Of a DNA stretch of 64,000 nucleotides, positions 11,958 through 25,000 are shown piece by piece. Each line of letters begins with the position of its first letter. The stretch's first letter is position 1. Origin of the DNA: Straminergon stramineum (lineage: Eukaryota; Streptophyta; Bryopsida; Hypnales; Calliergonaceae); NCBI GenBank assembly GCA_963920665.1, contig OY987264.1, positions 22,858,906 to 22,922,905 of the forward strand, given 5' to 3'. The translations under genes and the position numbers were made by a program. The notes beneath the pieces were generated by a model. The model had not been told where the DNA came from. It did not search any database and was given only the letters and a program-made list of their open reading frames with translations.

Positions 11958-12832
11958 GTAGATTTTCTTGTATTAAAAATTGATGAGGTACCTATGATCA
12001 TGGACTTCAAGATAAAGACTTCACCTTATAGTGCAGGATGAAAAAAACAAATGGTCATTAAATTTTTTTTATCTTCATGGTAATTCAGTTCATTTGTAGT
12101 GAAATTTATTGCAAATTCTCTTGTTATAGTTGAGGATATTTATAAAAAAAAAATACTTAATCCATAAATCACTACTGTAGTGCATTTCAGCCATTTTTTA
12201 CTATTTATTGATGATAATTTCGTCCATTAAAATGATGCCTCTTAATTTTACTTAGCAACTAATGAAATGTAGCTTCAGAAATGCAATTTTGACTCCAATT
12301 CGTGTGGCCTAAAAAAATTTGAAATTTAAACGATGCCAAAGAGAAGTAGACTTGGTTGCATTCTATGACATTTGACAATAGAATTATATGTAGGGCGAAT
12401 TATCTTTATTTTCTTTGTTTAGAATACATAATAATTTCAAATTCTAAGGCGTGCAAAAATATCACTACGTGTTGTTGACATATGACATCATTTCCAAATC
12501 ATAAACAAAATTATTTTACTCATTTGTAGTAGTCTAATGGTAGGAAATAAAGTGATAATCAATGAGCCTTTGAATCATTGGTCATTAATTCCTCCTAGCA
12601 AGGATAAATGATAAGTGAACTTCACATTTAGCAACACCATGTTCTTGTGAATTAAATATCATTTATAATCCCTTAAATTTTTGAAAACAGAGGAAGCTTT
12701 AAATATAACAACTTTAGATACATAGAATACTACTTATTGAAGTACCAAAACAATATATAATGGCTGATAAAATAAAATCCAACAAGTGCAGTGCAACTAA
12801 AAATAGACTTACATAGAAAATGTAGACATAGA
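11958..12832. other. Gene-free left arm of element II
   Basis: AT-rich sequence between the left terminus and the end of the methyltransferase gene. It should contain the 3' untranslated region of that gene. No other signal is evident. Confidence 0.4.
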
Positions 12833-15800
12833 CTAAGAGTGGCCACTGCTAGTAGTTGATGATGACTCTGTGTCTGATTCTAAGGCTGTCACATCTACAA
12901 ATTGCATAACCAAAGGATCTAAAGAACTCAACTTTTCATGCATAGGAAAATTTTGAGTAGATGCAAATGTTGAAGCCAAAGCCTCTGCATATGATGGCAA
13001 TACATAGGACTTCTTTGGGCTTGGGAAAAACTTAGGTAAAGTGAAAAAAGGTCGATGAACTACCCCATTAGAAATCATGCTGCAAATACATAACAAAGGA
13101 TTAGAAATGATTTAAATATTAAATTCCTGGTGAAACAAATAAGCAATGTAAATGTAAACAAAATTTAAACAATGTTTTACATGTACACTTACAAATTGAA
13201 AAAAATTCTAGACAAAGATAGACTTACTTACTGAAACGAGATTTCTTAATAATATGGGGAACTTCAACTTCCATTGCATCTTCATTGTCAGATTGCAAAA
13301 TGACTGTCGTGAGTGGTATTGGAACATCCAGAAGAGAACGAATCATTGGAGCTAGAGCTGCCTCAAAAATGGCCTTGTCTTCTTCAAGTGCAACTATATG
13401 TCTACTCACAATCCTACATGCATGGATGGAGGCCCCTAATAACAAGATCACCACATCAATTGTTAGAAAAATGGTGGGAGAGTTGGAGGAGGAAATATAA
13501 ATGAAGATTACAAAAATAGGTGGGGAAGGCAATTGAATTTACCAATTCCTGCAATACAGTCTAGAACAATGTCATTTCGAAGTGATGATGCTTCTATCAA
13601 CATCTGCAAGAATCATGGATCATTTTCTCGTGCCCCTCTCCAAGGCTTGGAATTGTGGTCCATGGTCAAAGTCTCCAATTTGGTGAAATTCTGAAGGACG
13701 TCATCTACGGCAACATCCACCCCCAATTTCTTCAAGCTTGGGCATGGCAGAAATTGAAACTTTGAAGGACCAATACCAAGCAAGTTCCTCACAAACAACG
13801 AAATACCGAAGTGCTGAGTCTACAAAAATGAAGAGATATGAAGATAGTTAGTCTATAATGTAAGCATAATTGGATACTCTTAGATTATTTGAAACGTAAA
13901 ACAAATAGAAAGATCTCACATCATACAATTGAAAACCAATATAAACATACAACACCTTGCTTAGAATTAAAAGTGAAATATTCAACAAAAAACTGTATAT
14001 AAAAAACTAACTACATTCTAAACCAAAAGGACAAATGAATATACCGTTCTTGAAGGAGAAATAGGTGAGGCCAAATGTAACCAATTCATTCCACACCAAT
14101 CCTTCATCTTCTCAAAATAATATGTAGTTGCATATGTGCGAATGGTGGCTTTTGTAACAGCCTTCAAAGGATAAATAATGATAAGAACTCCATCATCATA
14201 CAAATGACCATCAGCAAACTCAAAAACTGCCTCTAGCCCTAGAGGGTTGTCCATGTTCCACTTAGGCACGTTGGTTGTAGGCATTGACAAATTAGGGACA
14301 AGCAAACCCTCCAGAACATCGGCAATAATAAGATCAATGCGTGGTTTCTCACTTGTAACTCCTTTGAAGAAGCGTTGCTTCACCCCTTTGTACTGCAATA
14401 GAATTATGATAGTTAGTAAAACAAAGAAATAAAGTCAAAAAATAAAATCATAGCAAATTTATCAAGGCAAGTGAAGTTGCTAACCTCATCAATAAATTTG
14501 ATGATGTCATGGTACACTTAGGGTAGAGGATCAGCCAAAACATATACTAGAGAATGATTAAGAATGAACTCATCGATAGAAATGTCTGAGTCATTCAAAA
14601 ACTCCATAGCTGATGGACCATGCAACATCCCATCATCATTGAGTGAAACATAATTAGCATCATGTTTGGTGCCTCGCGAGAAAGATTGCACATGTTGGGA
14701 TCCTTCATCTCTAGTAGATGAAGGTGGAATTTGTTGCTTCATAATTTTGCCCCTAGTCTTCTTAGCTGCTGAAGCCTCTTCAATCTCAACTAGTTTCATA
14801 GCCTTCTTTGTGATTCTCTCCTTGGCCTTATCTACAACCTTCGAGTTTTTCAATGCTCTCTTCTTGTTAGCTTCATCCCTCTTCTTCATAGCTTTTGCTT
14901 TTGCATCCTCATCAAGACCAACAAACTCATCAATTTCTTCCACAACCTCATGAGAATTGATAGAGCGCTTGAGGTGCTCCTCTGGTAGCGGCATGAACTC
15001 CGGTGGGCAATCCAAATACCATGCACCTGATTTGAGATGCAAACTAGTCCACCACCTCAAGTGAGATATTGAGAACATGCAATGCTCAGAGGAGACATCC
15101 AACCATATTCCTAGAAAAGGAGGAAGATTATGCTTCGCAATTGCTCCCTTTGGCAACAACTCGTACTTGAAATACCTGTAGAAATAAAGAATGTTATTAA
15201 GAAAAATCGCATGCAACCAAGAAATCAATATCTCACTTAACCATAAAACAATGAAAACATGAAAGTAGAATACATACTTGTAAATCACACGTTTTACAAC
15301 TAGATCACTGCCCTTGTGCTTCTTGAAGTCATCTGACTTCCTAAAGACATCATGCCCCCTAAAATGCATCAAGAATGTATGGTCCCAAACTTAGATTCGC
15401 CATCCCTCCACATAATCTAGAAAACTCTCTGGTTCTTGGGGAGAATCCATGGACAATGTTAGCTTGTCCTTCTTTACAATGTTCTCAAACATTTCATTCC
15501 CCACCTCTTCAATCTGCAGAATAGAAAAAGAAAAATTGTCACATATTGATATCTTTGGTATCCAAATGATAATGTTATCTGCTATATAATATAATTGTAA
15601 GGCATTGAGAAGCACTTACCCCTATATACCAGCAGGCCTTTGCCAAGAATGATTATAATTCATTCTCTCCAACTGGCTTCAATGGGAATCTTCTAGCCTC
15701 TCTTGTTTGAATTGAAGAATTCCACCATTGCAACCACTTCACCTTTTGCTCACTACTGACATTGCAAGTTGCAATCAACTGCAACTTCTCGAGAGTCATT

Positions 15801-17100
15801 TCGGGGGTGATATTTGAGCTCCAATGGCGCTCAATCTATATCACAAGGAATTTAGACTAAGAAAGATGGCATGACAAGAAAAGAACATAAGATGAGAGGA
15901 CATATGCAATTTCATTTTACCTCTCGAAGCCATTCACTCCCAAGGTTGGAATTAGCCACGGCTGTTAACTTCTCCAACTTCTAGATCAACTTGGATGTCT
16001 TCTCTTTCATACCCAATCTCATGGCAACTAAGATGCCTTCCTCTGACTGCTCTTCCCTTGGTGTTTCTTCTTTATATAGTCGAATTGCAATATCAGCTGC
16101 TGCTCCAATCTCGTACTACATAATAATATAGCCATGAGCACTGTTGTAACTTAAAGCCAAAGAATATAAGAATGACATGATTAGTTTAGTAAGAAATGTT
16201 ACCCGAAAAATGAACAAAGTAAACACTTTGAGTGACATAGAGTACCAACTCTTTCGATGGCTCTGTTGGCATTGTGTCATCTCAGAGGTACTCAAATGCT
16301 CGTAGAACTTGTCTAGTGGAAGAACTCCATATTTTTGAACACGATAGAGCATGTGTATGAGACTGGTTTTGATAAATGAATTCTTTGTATGTCTGCAAGG
16401 AAAAATGTAGATGTTATATGAAACACAAATTAAGGTACATACCAAACCAAAATGTAAACTACATGAGGTAAGGCACTTACTTGTTGATGTTGTACATGGC
16501 ATGCATAACATCACCAATTCTACCCTTCATCTCAAGAATGATTGAATCCACCGAAATGTGCCAATCTCGGTCATGGCCATGATGTTTGGATATATATAAA
16601 GACCATGCAAGCAACCTATGGTTACCATCGCATTCAAAAAATTTAGAGTCTTGAAAACGCTCCAAGCCTGGTGTTGCATTGAGTTTGGCATTGAAGAGGT
16701 CATTCTCAACATTCCACATTGGGCCCCAAGCACATTTATCAACGTCAGACACTTGCTCTGTCTCTCCTTGCTCATTAGTTAGTGACACATAAAACACACA
16801 AAACCCATCTTTGTATCCGTGCACAAACTCTTGCTCCAGTCTGATAAGATCACATGCTAATGCTGGACAAACCATAGGCATCATAGCAAGTCGACAGAGT
16901 GCTATCTGCAAACGTGAAATTGAATGAGGTTTCAATCTCAAGTTAGTAATGGAAGCCACATAATTAACTTTCTGGGCTCTTCAGAGGGCATCTTTGGTGG
17001 TGAATTCCGTGCTTGTCTTCTCCACAACCTCGTCTTCATCTTCATCAATATTTTGATCCAACAAACCTAGAGTTTGCAAAGGATTGGAATCAAAACCCAT
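12833..17100 (-). pseudogene. ParB-like / beta-class DNA amino-methyltransferase-like fusion, decayed
   Basis: Ten exons (17100-16481, 16392-16203, 16115-15921, 15835-15620, 15513-15278, 15175-14485, 14392-14045, 13819-13543, 13435-13228, 13079-12833) join in one phase over 1,076 codons with GT-AG introns. Residues 158-166 read DGNHRLLAW, the signature of ParB/sulfiredoxin-like nuclease domains. A lysine-rich, probably coiled segment lies near 575-632. From about 717 comes a methyltransferase-like domain: DLIIADVLEG at the place of motif IV (DPPY), DDGVLIIIYP as the following strand, LASPISPSRT, then KPWRGAREND and motif I VLDCIAGIGGA with ACRIVSRHIVALEED. Motif IV before motif I is beta-class order. 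The DPPY tetrad is not kept. Premature stops lie at 16981, 15981, 15653, 15391, 14518 and 13613. A splice acceptor just before the ATG implies an upstream exon, perhaps untranslated. Confidence 0.8.
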
Positions 17101-17103
17101 CTC

Positions 17104-20100
17104 CTGCAAAAAACAACAAATCATTAGAAAGAATCATGTGGTACTAACAAATGGATGCAATCAGATAAATGAACACAACAAATAGAATTTGAAAAACAAC
17201 TCTGAAATAAGGAAGCCTAATTAATAGGGACCACAAGATCTTTAAAAATCCTTAAATCTAACCAATAAAAAACCAAACATTTCTCCATTATACTCTCGCA
17301 AGGGCCCAACAAACATAGTGCCCTCGGCGCCGAGGCCACCCATGCCAAAGGATAATTCTAATCTAGGTAAATATACAATTCAAGAAGTCGATATGACCCA
17401 AACCCTAAAAACATCAATTCATAGGAAATTATTTATCCCCTCGATGCCAAAGGATGCCAAATAGGGTAAACCAATTGATCAAAGCAACCAGTGAAACATG
17501 AAATCAATGAATTTCTCTTAACCCTAAACAAGTAAGATATATTTGATAAGATTAAAAAATCTCCAGCAAAACTATCCCTCGGTGCCGAAGGATGACTACG
17601 AGGATGAACAAATTGATTTTAAAAAAAAGTGTTTCAAGAAATCGATGAATTTGATGATATTTAATGTAGGTCCAATCAATTCAGAGAGATCAAAAACTCA
17701 ATGACAAGACTAGGCCTCGATGCCAAGGCTTCCCACTATCTAACTAATTTAGATACTAGAATCACTATCACTCTAATGTCATATCACGAAATTACTAGGC
17801 TAGTTAATCTAAACTATATTGTAATTTTTTAATTTATCCTCAATTATCAATTGATAATAGCAACACTTTCTCTAAACTTAGTCTATAAAAACCCAAGAGC
17901 TAATATGAAAACCAACTTTAGGATAGTTCCTTAATAATTATTCAAATAAAATATGGATCATAATACTCAGCTCACATAGTTCAATATTCTGAATAAGATT
18001 GAAAGTGGAGAATGTGTCCATCAAGATCGAGCCTTCCTATAATGCACATCAATTTGATTGATAAAGAATCAACTGAATCGAAATCGGAAAAATAGAAAGC
18101 ATAATTGTTTTAATAAAATAATTTTTTGACCAACAAACTAACCTCCCAGGTAAGGATTTGATTTGTGGATACATACTAATATGCTAATAAACTAACAGAC
18201 TCAAATTGGACGGTGGCTCATAAACTACCGGTTGAGATTTGTTTATCCTCAGAAGACAAGCCAACACAGAAGCCCAACCAGAACTACTTCGGGCCCAAAC
18301 TTCTATGCTTCGAGTGTGGAAAACCAAGATCAATGAATAACCACCAATTGACTCTCATCGGCCCTGAGGCTGGCAATACAGATCGATATGTTGATCCAGC
18401 AACTTCTCCTTAAGCCATTCCAAAACAAATTGTAGCAAGAAAAGAAGCTAAGTGACAACTATAATATCCTAATGAAGAAACGGATCACATCCGCAATTTT
18501 GCAACTAAGCATCCAACTGCAAGATCAATTGATCTTGTGCCAAAGCACATGTTTCCTGCAAATGATGGATTAACGATTATGTCTCAACCATAATAAAATT
18601 TTAGAGAGAAAAGCAGAACTCCAAGTTCTATTGTAATGGACTTCATCATCTAATTAGTATCTAATTCGACAAAGCCAACAATAGTACTTGTTGATCACAG
18701 CATCCAAGGGAGGACAATTCCATCGAGGCCGAGGCTTCTCAGTCGGCAGACCTGGCTGATCAGATTTCTGAATCGGCAGACCTTATTGAGCTCGTCTCAG
18801 AATTGGTAGAGATTGTTGAGAAAGCTACTTCGACACCCCTAATCACTCTAAAGTTTGAAATTTATGCAAGGTCGATGTAGTTAGCCTCTGTGAAATTTCC
18901 CCAACCATAAACTTTGAGTCTTGGGTATTTAATTTCTATAGGGTTTTTGTTATCTATTCAAATTAGTATCATGAGACAAAGTGCTCTATACATTCTTTGT
19001 GCCTTGCTGGTTTTCATGACCTGAAATGGAAGAACTAAATCTCGCCCTCGGGGTCAAGGGATCCCTTGCCTATTTAGAGAATGATTGGAAGAACTGTCTA
19101 GCTAAAATTTCATTCGCAGAATTCATTTCAAATTCATACAATGCATATGGTTTCGTACTGAGGAATATTTGCAACTTAATTCTTTCCCATATGTTGAGTT
19201 GTCGTTCTCTAACCCTAATTTCGTAGTCTGCAAATTTTCAGCTATCATTGCGAGCATGAGAATCTGTCCTCTCATTTCCCCTCAAATATGTTTCTAGATT
19301 CACAAGAAGATGAACTAAAATGGGTCTAACCCAAAGACCTGAACTATTCTAACTGAGTCTATCGTACAATTCTATTACCTCGTTCAAGCAATGAATTCTT
19401 TATTTCCTTCACAAACTCAGACTCTTCCAACGACTAGCTGCGAGACGCAAGAGATAACCAAGAAGCAAGATGTAATAGTTAAACAGATTACTTGGAAAGA
19501 AGTCTACAAACTAGACATGAAGGATGAAATTGAAAAAGGAGGGCCAAGACTTACTGTGGTTGCACCTGGAGTAGAAGTCTTGGTGGTTTCAATGCCAACT
19601 AGAATTTATGGGCTGACATCCCCATTACTACCATCACCCTCACTTTGGAATCCTCTAGCTGACGCGTTTCTCGTTGCAAGCTTCTTCACCACTTCTCGCA
19701 TTTCCTACAACAAGATTACGGAAACCTAATTTAGCAATCATCATATTCAGGTTTGAGGAAATGCGTAAGCTAAGTATTTTCTAAACCAGGTCTACACCTA
19801 GATTGTCACCAAGGCAATGACGAGAATTACTGCTTACGATCAATTGATCACAGTGCAAACTTGACCGCAGAGAAGGAATGAAATGGTCGGAAGAAGAGGA
19901 CGATGGTCTCCAGGGAAAAACTAGCGCCTCCCGATACCTCCGCAGTGGTTACCTTTGCAGTAGGTCACCCGATCGGTTACCTTTGCAATAGGTCCATTGA
20001 TTGGTTACCTTTCTAACAGGTTGCCCGATCGGTTACCTTCAATAGCCGGTTACCCGTGTATTGAAAGTGGTGTATATCAAATGGTATGGGATCACAATTT

Positions 20101-20648
20101 GAAAATTCAATTGTGGAATTGACATACAAAAACAATTATAGAGTGTGAGTTTTAGATTCCTTCTTGACGATTAGATTTTCCTATGCTATCATCAATATTT
20201 TTGTTCTAAATATTATCAATTTTGTTTAAAATTTGTTAGAATGTGTTTGAAATGAGGTTCTCTTCACATGGTGATTTTTTGAAATTTTTGGGTTCTTACA
20301 ATCTACAACACCATTGTGGCTAATCCCGTCTCGAGCTCTAGTCTTTGCAATTTAGTTTTGGTCAACTACATGACATACTTGCAGATTTGGAATTTAAAAA
20401 TATATGTACACTTGTAACATGAAATTCAACATTTCAAGACGACAAACACATCATATATTATATCTAGAAAGTAGAATGACTTCTCTCTAAGTTATATTCA
20501 GAAGATTCTTTAGTTTCAAACAATTTGTCATTTTCTCTTTGGACATTGGTGCATGTCAAGGTTATTTTAATTCTAATCTGTAGGTTGTTGGCATACTCAA
20601 AACATATGAAGAATATATATGTGTCCGTGCAAAAGTAAATATACTTAC
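17104..20648. other. Long spacer of element II with palindromic motifs and possible unresolved exons
   Basis: A possible 5' exon of the methyltransferase gene ends near 18,141 on the minus strand (CTGGGAG|GTTAGT). Imperfect palindromes of the form CCYTCGRYGCCRARGG lie near 17,322, 17,438, 17,577, 17,714, 18,721 and 19,046. At 18,720-18,830 a plus-strand frame repeats SADLADQISE, SADLIELVSE, LVEIVEK. On the minus strand near 19,620-19,710 an acceptor (TTGTTGTAG) is followed by a protein-like run with REVVKKLATRNASARGFQ, which could be another exon of the basic-protein gene. None of these is firm. Confidence 0.35.
19947..20058. repeat. Minisatellite, 28-bp unit, four copies
   Basis: Units start with GGTTACCTT at 19,947, 19,975, 20,003 and 20,031. 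Three are clear and the fourth is diverged. The consensus is GGTTACCTTTGCAATAGGTC then MCCCGATC. It lies inside element II, between the cargo gene and the basic exon. Confidence 0.85.
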
Positions 20649-20940
20649 ACACGAGTTTGACATTGCTCTCCTACGATAGAACTTGAGTTGCTCCACCTTA
20701 ATATTTGATACCTCCTGTACACTTCCTTCATTCGCATGGAAATTTTGTTTCTCCTCTTCTATACAAAGGTGGAAATGTGAAGTCGGAGCTGACAAATTTT
20801 CCTCTATAGCACCCTTCCCTCTTCTCTGTGATCGTTGCAACTCCTTCCATGATGAGAACAAAATTTTCCCTCTCTTCTTCCTCTTTCTAAAACAACATTG
20901 GGAAACACTATCGATTCTATCTTTTGTAGCATGCATGAGA
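20649..20940 (-). CDS. Small basic exon of unknown gene, element II copy
   Basis: The exon lies between an acceptor (ATCTACTAG) and a donor (GTGT|GTAAGT) on the minus strand. It is open for about 97 codons. It contains FRKRKKRGKILFSSWKELQR followed by further basic residues and EEEKQNFHANEG, and it matches the exon at 4,335-4,630 of element I at the RKRK..R and FSS.KELQRS blocks. It lies about 1.2 kb upstream of the transposase and divergent to it. The basic block could bind DNA or act as a nuclear signal, but I do not know the family. Further exons probably lie at lower coordinates, one perhaps near 19,700. Confidence 0.4.
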
Positions 20941-22096
20941 CTAGTAGATCATAATGTGGAATGAATTTGAAGAAATACAACAAGATTTAAGCAACGACAA
21001 GAATGCATATTCCAATATGGACTTCACACTATTCTCAACACAGCACGTAAGTTCAAATCCTATGGTGTTCACTAGAATGGGTAGACAATGACTTCAACTT
21101 TCATGTTAAAGGATTATTTCACGTTCATAGTAACAGGATTAAAATTTTCAAATTTCCACGGCAATCTTTGTAATTATATCATCACATATTGTACAACTCT
21201 TCACTACTAAGTATTCCATTTATGGCAACCTAATGTAGGTAGACAAATAGTTTCAAATTCATTGGCATCCACAAATTTGTGGAACATATTAAATGTCATG
21301 ATGGCCATACTTTAATTGGAAGTGTGGAAAAGTGGTTTTGAATTTGAACTTGGGTAATTAGTTACAGTGTAAGCACCAAAAGCCATCATCATAAGCAATT
21401 ATGCATAGTTCAAGGTACCTATCCTATACAATATTAGTTCCCTAGTATTGGCCGTAGACAATTTTGAATTTCTTAAAACTACTAGACATTCTAGAAATAG
21501 TATGTTAGTAATTTCTATGATTTTTCAAAGTGGAGGCTCCTAGACTAGTAAAACCATCATATCAATTTAAGGGACTTATATCTACATAACTAACCCTATT
21601 TACACCCAATCAAATTTAAATACAAAGACAGTCTATGGAGAATTAATTAGAAGTCTATAAACTATTTGAATGTTTAATGGAAAATCAAGGTACATGACTA
21701 CCAAAAGGAATTGAATGGATGTTTTTACTCTTCTGTTGCCCATTATTTGAGCACAATCTAAATCCGTCCTCTCTCTACAAACATGAAGCATGTTCTTGGA
21801 ATTTCGCATTAGTTTTCTTTATGAGTTAGGTAAGATAATCGACTTTCCCTTAAAGATTCTTCTTCAATTTGAGTGGTGGTTCTAGATATACGAGATTGGA
21901 GACCTCTAACAATATTGTTGTTTATCAACTAGTAATACAATTACATTTTGTCCTAATCATGTCCATTTAATTGTATACCTCATGCTTACATAATGTATAC
22001 AATAGAACCTCATACACATAGTAAGTTAGTCTCTAATCTCTAACAAGTTTTCATTAGATATTGTTCTCATTGTTGTTGTTTCTTCGTATGCTATCA
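20941..22096. other. Divergent spacer before the element II transposase
   Basis: AT-rich sequence. It should hold the promoters for the basic gene and the transposase. I see nothing else. Confidence 0.3.
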
Positions 22097-25000
22097 ATGG
22101 CCTCCATTCGAGCAGATGGCCATGAGATTCCCCTTGTTCTCCCTCTTAGAGAAGAAGGATATGTTGTAGTGTCTTCACACCTTCTTCATGTCTGATTTGG
22201 TTTTCTCCAATCCAGTATATATGTTGAAGAAGAGGTCATGTCTAATTCTGGAAGCTTGAAGGAGTATGTCCACATGATGAAGTTAGAACTTGAGGATGGT
22301 CATGCATGGCACCTTCGTCTAGGTTGCTATAGAGCTTATGGGTTGTTGTCTCTCATGATGGGTGCTTCCACCAAGATTTTACCTCGCCAATCATATCCTT
22401 CCACTATAGATATGCCTCGTGCTCGGCATGATATTAGGAATTCTATGGAGGGTCAAAACATGACAAAGGCGAGTAATACAATTCAACTTCTTCATGTGAA
22501 ACAAGAAGTCCTTCACCCTATTATAGATATATCTAGTGAGTCAGAAGGAGAGTCCCCTAGCCAACCAAGTATCCAAGCACCGCTTCCTGTTAGAGTCCTT
22601 GAAGATATGCTCAGGACAACTTCCATTACATACCACACGCCATCAAGTAGTCCTACTCTGTCAACTCACTCTCGCCCACCAACTTATCCAAATAGTATAG
22701 ACACAGCCAGTATTGTTGGGTGCTTAAGGAATTTGGCATCAATTCGTGGATCTAGGAATGAAGTTGGTGCATTAAACTACGATTCACTGATTCATCACAA
22801 AGTGCAGTATCTCCCCACAAACTTTGATGGAGACGTAGTATTTGAGTTGCCTTCACTTCGTGTTTCATCTTCATCATCCGCTAGTGGAAATCTACAAGGC
22901 ATGGATAAACGATATGATGGTCATGCTTGGTGTCGGACCATGACATCCAATATCCACAACCAAGATGGCTTGAAGTTCAAAAAGTCCTCTTGTGCAGGCC
23001 ATTTGGTATGTAACAACTTTGAGTGTGATTACTTGAAGCGGTCCTCTAAACACAATGAGACAGAGTGGTCTGGTTCTACTATTGTTCCATTCCATATTGT
23101 CTCAACTCCTCCGAAGGATTCAAGTATTATTTGCAAGACATGCAAATATCCACCTCATTATATTACTATTTGTGATGCTAGAATATATTATGTTTTTAGT
23201 GACATTGCATTGATGACGAGAGCATGCATTCATTTAGGTAATCACGTACATCCTGTGGCTTCGGGAACATGTAGAGAGTCTTTAGACACTACTTCCGGTC
23301 TCATTGTAAGCGAGGTTGCCAAGACTCCAGCTGCCACTAACTCAGCCATCGTCCTTGGAGCTAGTAAGCAATTTCTAGACAACAACCTTATTCACAATGG
23401 CGATGGTCCTAAAGAGATGTTGTAAGGAAAATTGTTAGAGGATGTAATGGATAGGTTCCAAATACTAAGTTCTCCTAACATCCGTAACATTATCACTTCA
23501 TTTCGTAGCACTGGTAAAGGTGGGGTCATAGATAGCATCAGGAATATGAAACGGAATTTGAAGTTTGAATACATTCATAACAGTGTCTTTCCTGGACAAG
23601 GAAAAGAGAAGGTATACTTGTTTAAAATGTTGGTTCAAGGACCTGGTAGTGGAGTGGACTTGGTGAAGCGCATGCAACCCGGAGAAGATTTAGAGAATGC
23701 GTGGCTTATGTTTGACCACGTAAAACGTGTTAAAGATTGGACAACCATGGCATGCCATGTATATGACACAGGATGCAGGAAGGTCATGACAATCGCCGTT
23801 TGTGACAAGCAATTTGAAGATATAAAAGTGCAATGCATCATGTGGAGGTTACTAAATGATGTTAAGAGACGCAATGGCGTGATGAGTCCTTACTTCAAGG
23901 GTTTCATGGCAGATAGTGCACAAGCAAATTGGAATGCTATTTGCATTGTATATGGCATGGGGAATACCAAAGAGGAGCTTGTTAACCAGGAACGTACATG
24001 TCTCTTGCATTGGAGTACTTCGATGCATCGACATACCCAAAAATTCATTAAACCGGATATGCAACACCAACATACTCATTTGTGCTCCCAATATAAAGAT
24101 TTCAAGACCATGAAGGAAGCCGAGACACAGTACTTAGCGATTCATTTTTGGTGGCTATCATCTAGAGCAGCTTCAGAAGAGGCTTTGCGTGAATTGGAGT
24201 TGTGGCTTGCATTTTGGCACTTTTGATATCACCAATGGGGCGGGTTCATGCAAATGGTACGTTATTCGATGTCATTTTTTTAATAATATCTTGCTTGTAC
24301 AACCATTTTCATTTCATAATGTCTTTCCTATAGAACTACTTGTGTTCCAATTTTGTTCCCTACAAACTAAATCACTACTTTTGATAGAATTCTGATCACC
24401 AAAGGTAATGATTGACTTCCCCTTGGGGCCGAGGGGACCCTTTGCCTCACAATGGAGTAATCAAAAAATTATAGTAGTATACCTTAGTGAAAGGTATGGC
24501 ATGTTTTGTTTTTTCAGTCATTGTATTTTGGGCTAAAGAAAACCCTTTTTCTCTTTCTAGGGGTTGAGTCTTGATGAAATGGCGGACATGCCATCATGCA
24601 ATTTATCAGAAACAGTGCATCACAAATGGTTGCAACAATCAGGCAATTGAGGTAATGACTTATTTGTCGCCACTTGTGATGACTGCATTAGCGCCTTTAT
24701 GCAAATGACAAATTACCGAGCATTCTTAAATGGCACAACATCAATGTCAGGGTCATCCAAAGAAGAGCTGAAGTTAAGAGGCACTAGATGGATTGGCAAT
24801 CCAAAGAAGATTAGAGAGGCTTTGAATGGCCTTCCTAGAGCAATTGGTGTTGGAACACGTATTCCACATTTGGAAGGTGAAGAGGTGTTTGGTAGTAGTA
24901 AGTGCAAACTTGACCTTCCCATTGGTTAGGATGGTGACTCCCATCATTCAAACAAGGTCAACTTCTCTCAGCCACGAGTGCAAACACGATCTACATGTAC

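Noticed and set aside
18213..18413. Zinc-knuckle-like frame with CFECGKP
   Set aside because: Only one CxxC is present, the remaining ligands are missing, and the region overlaps a likely untranslated exon on the other strand.
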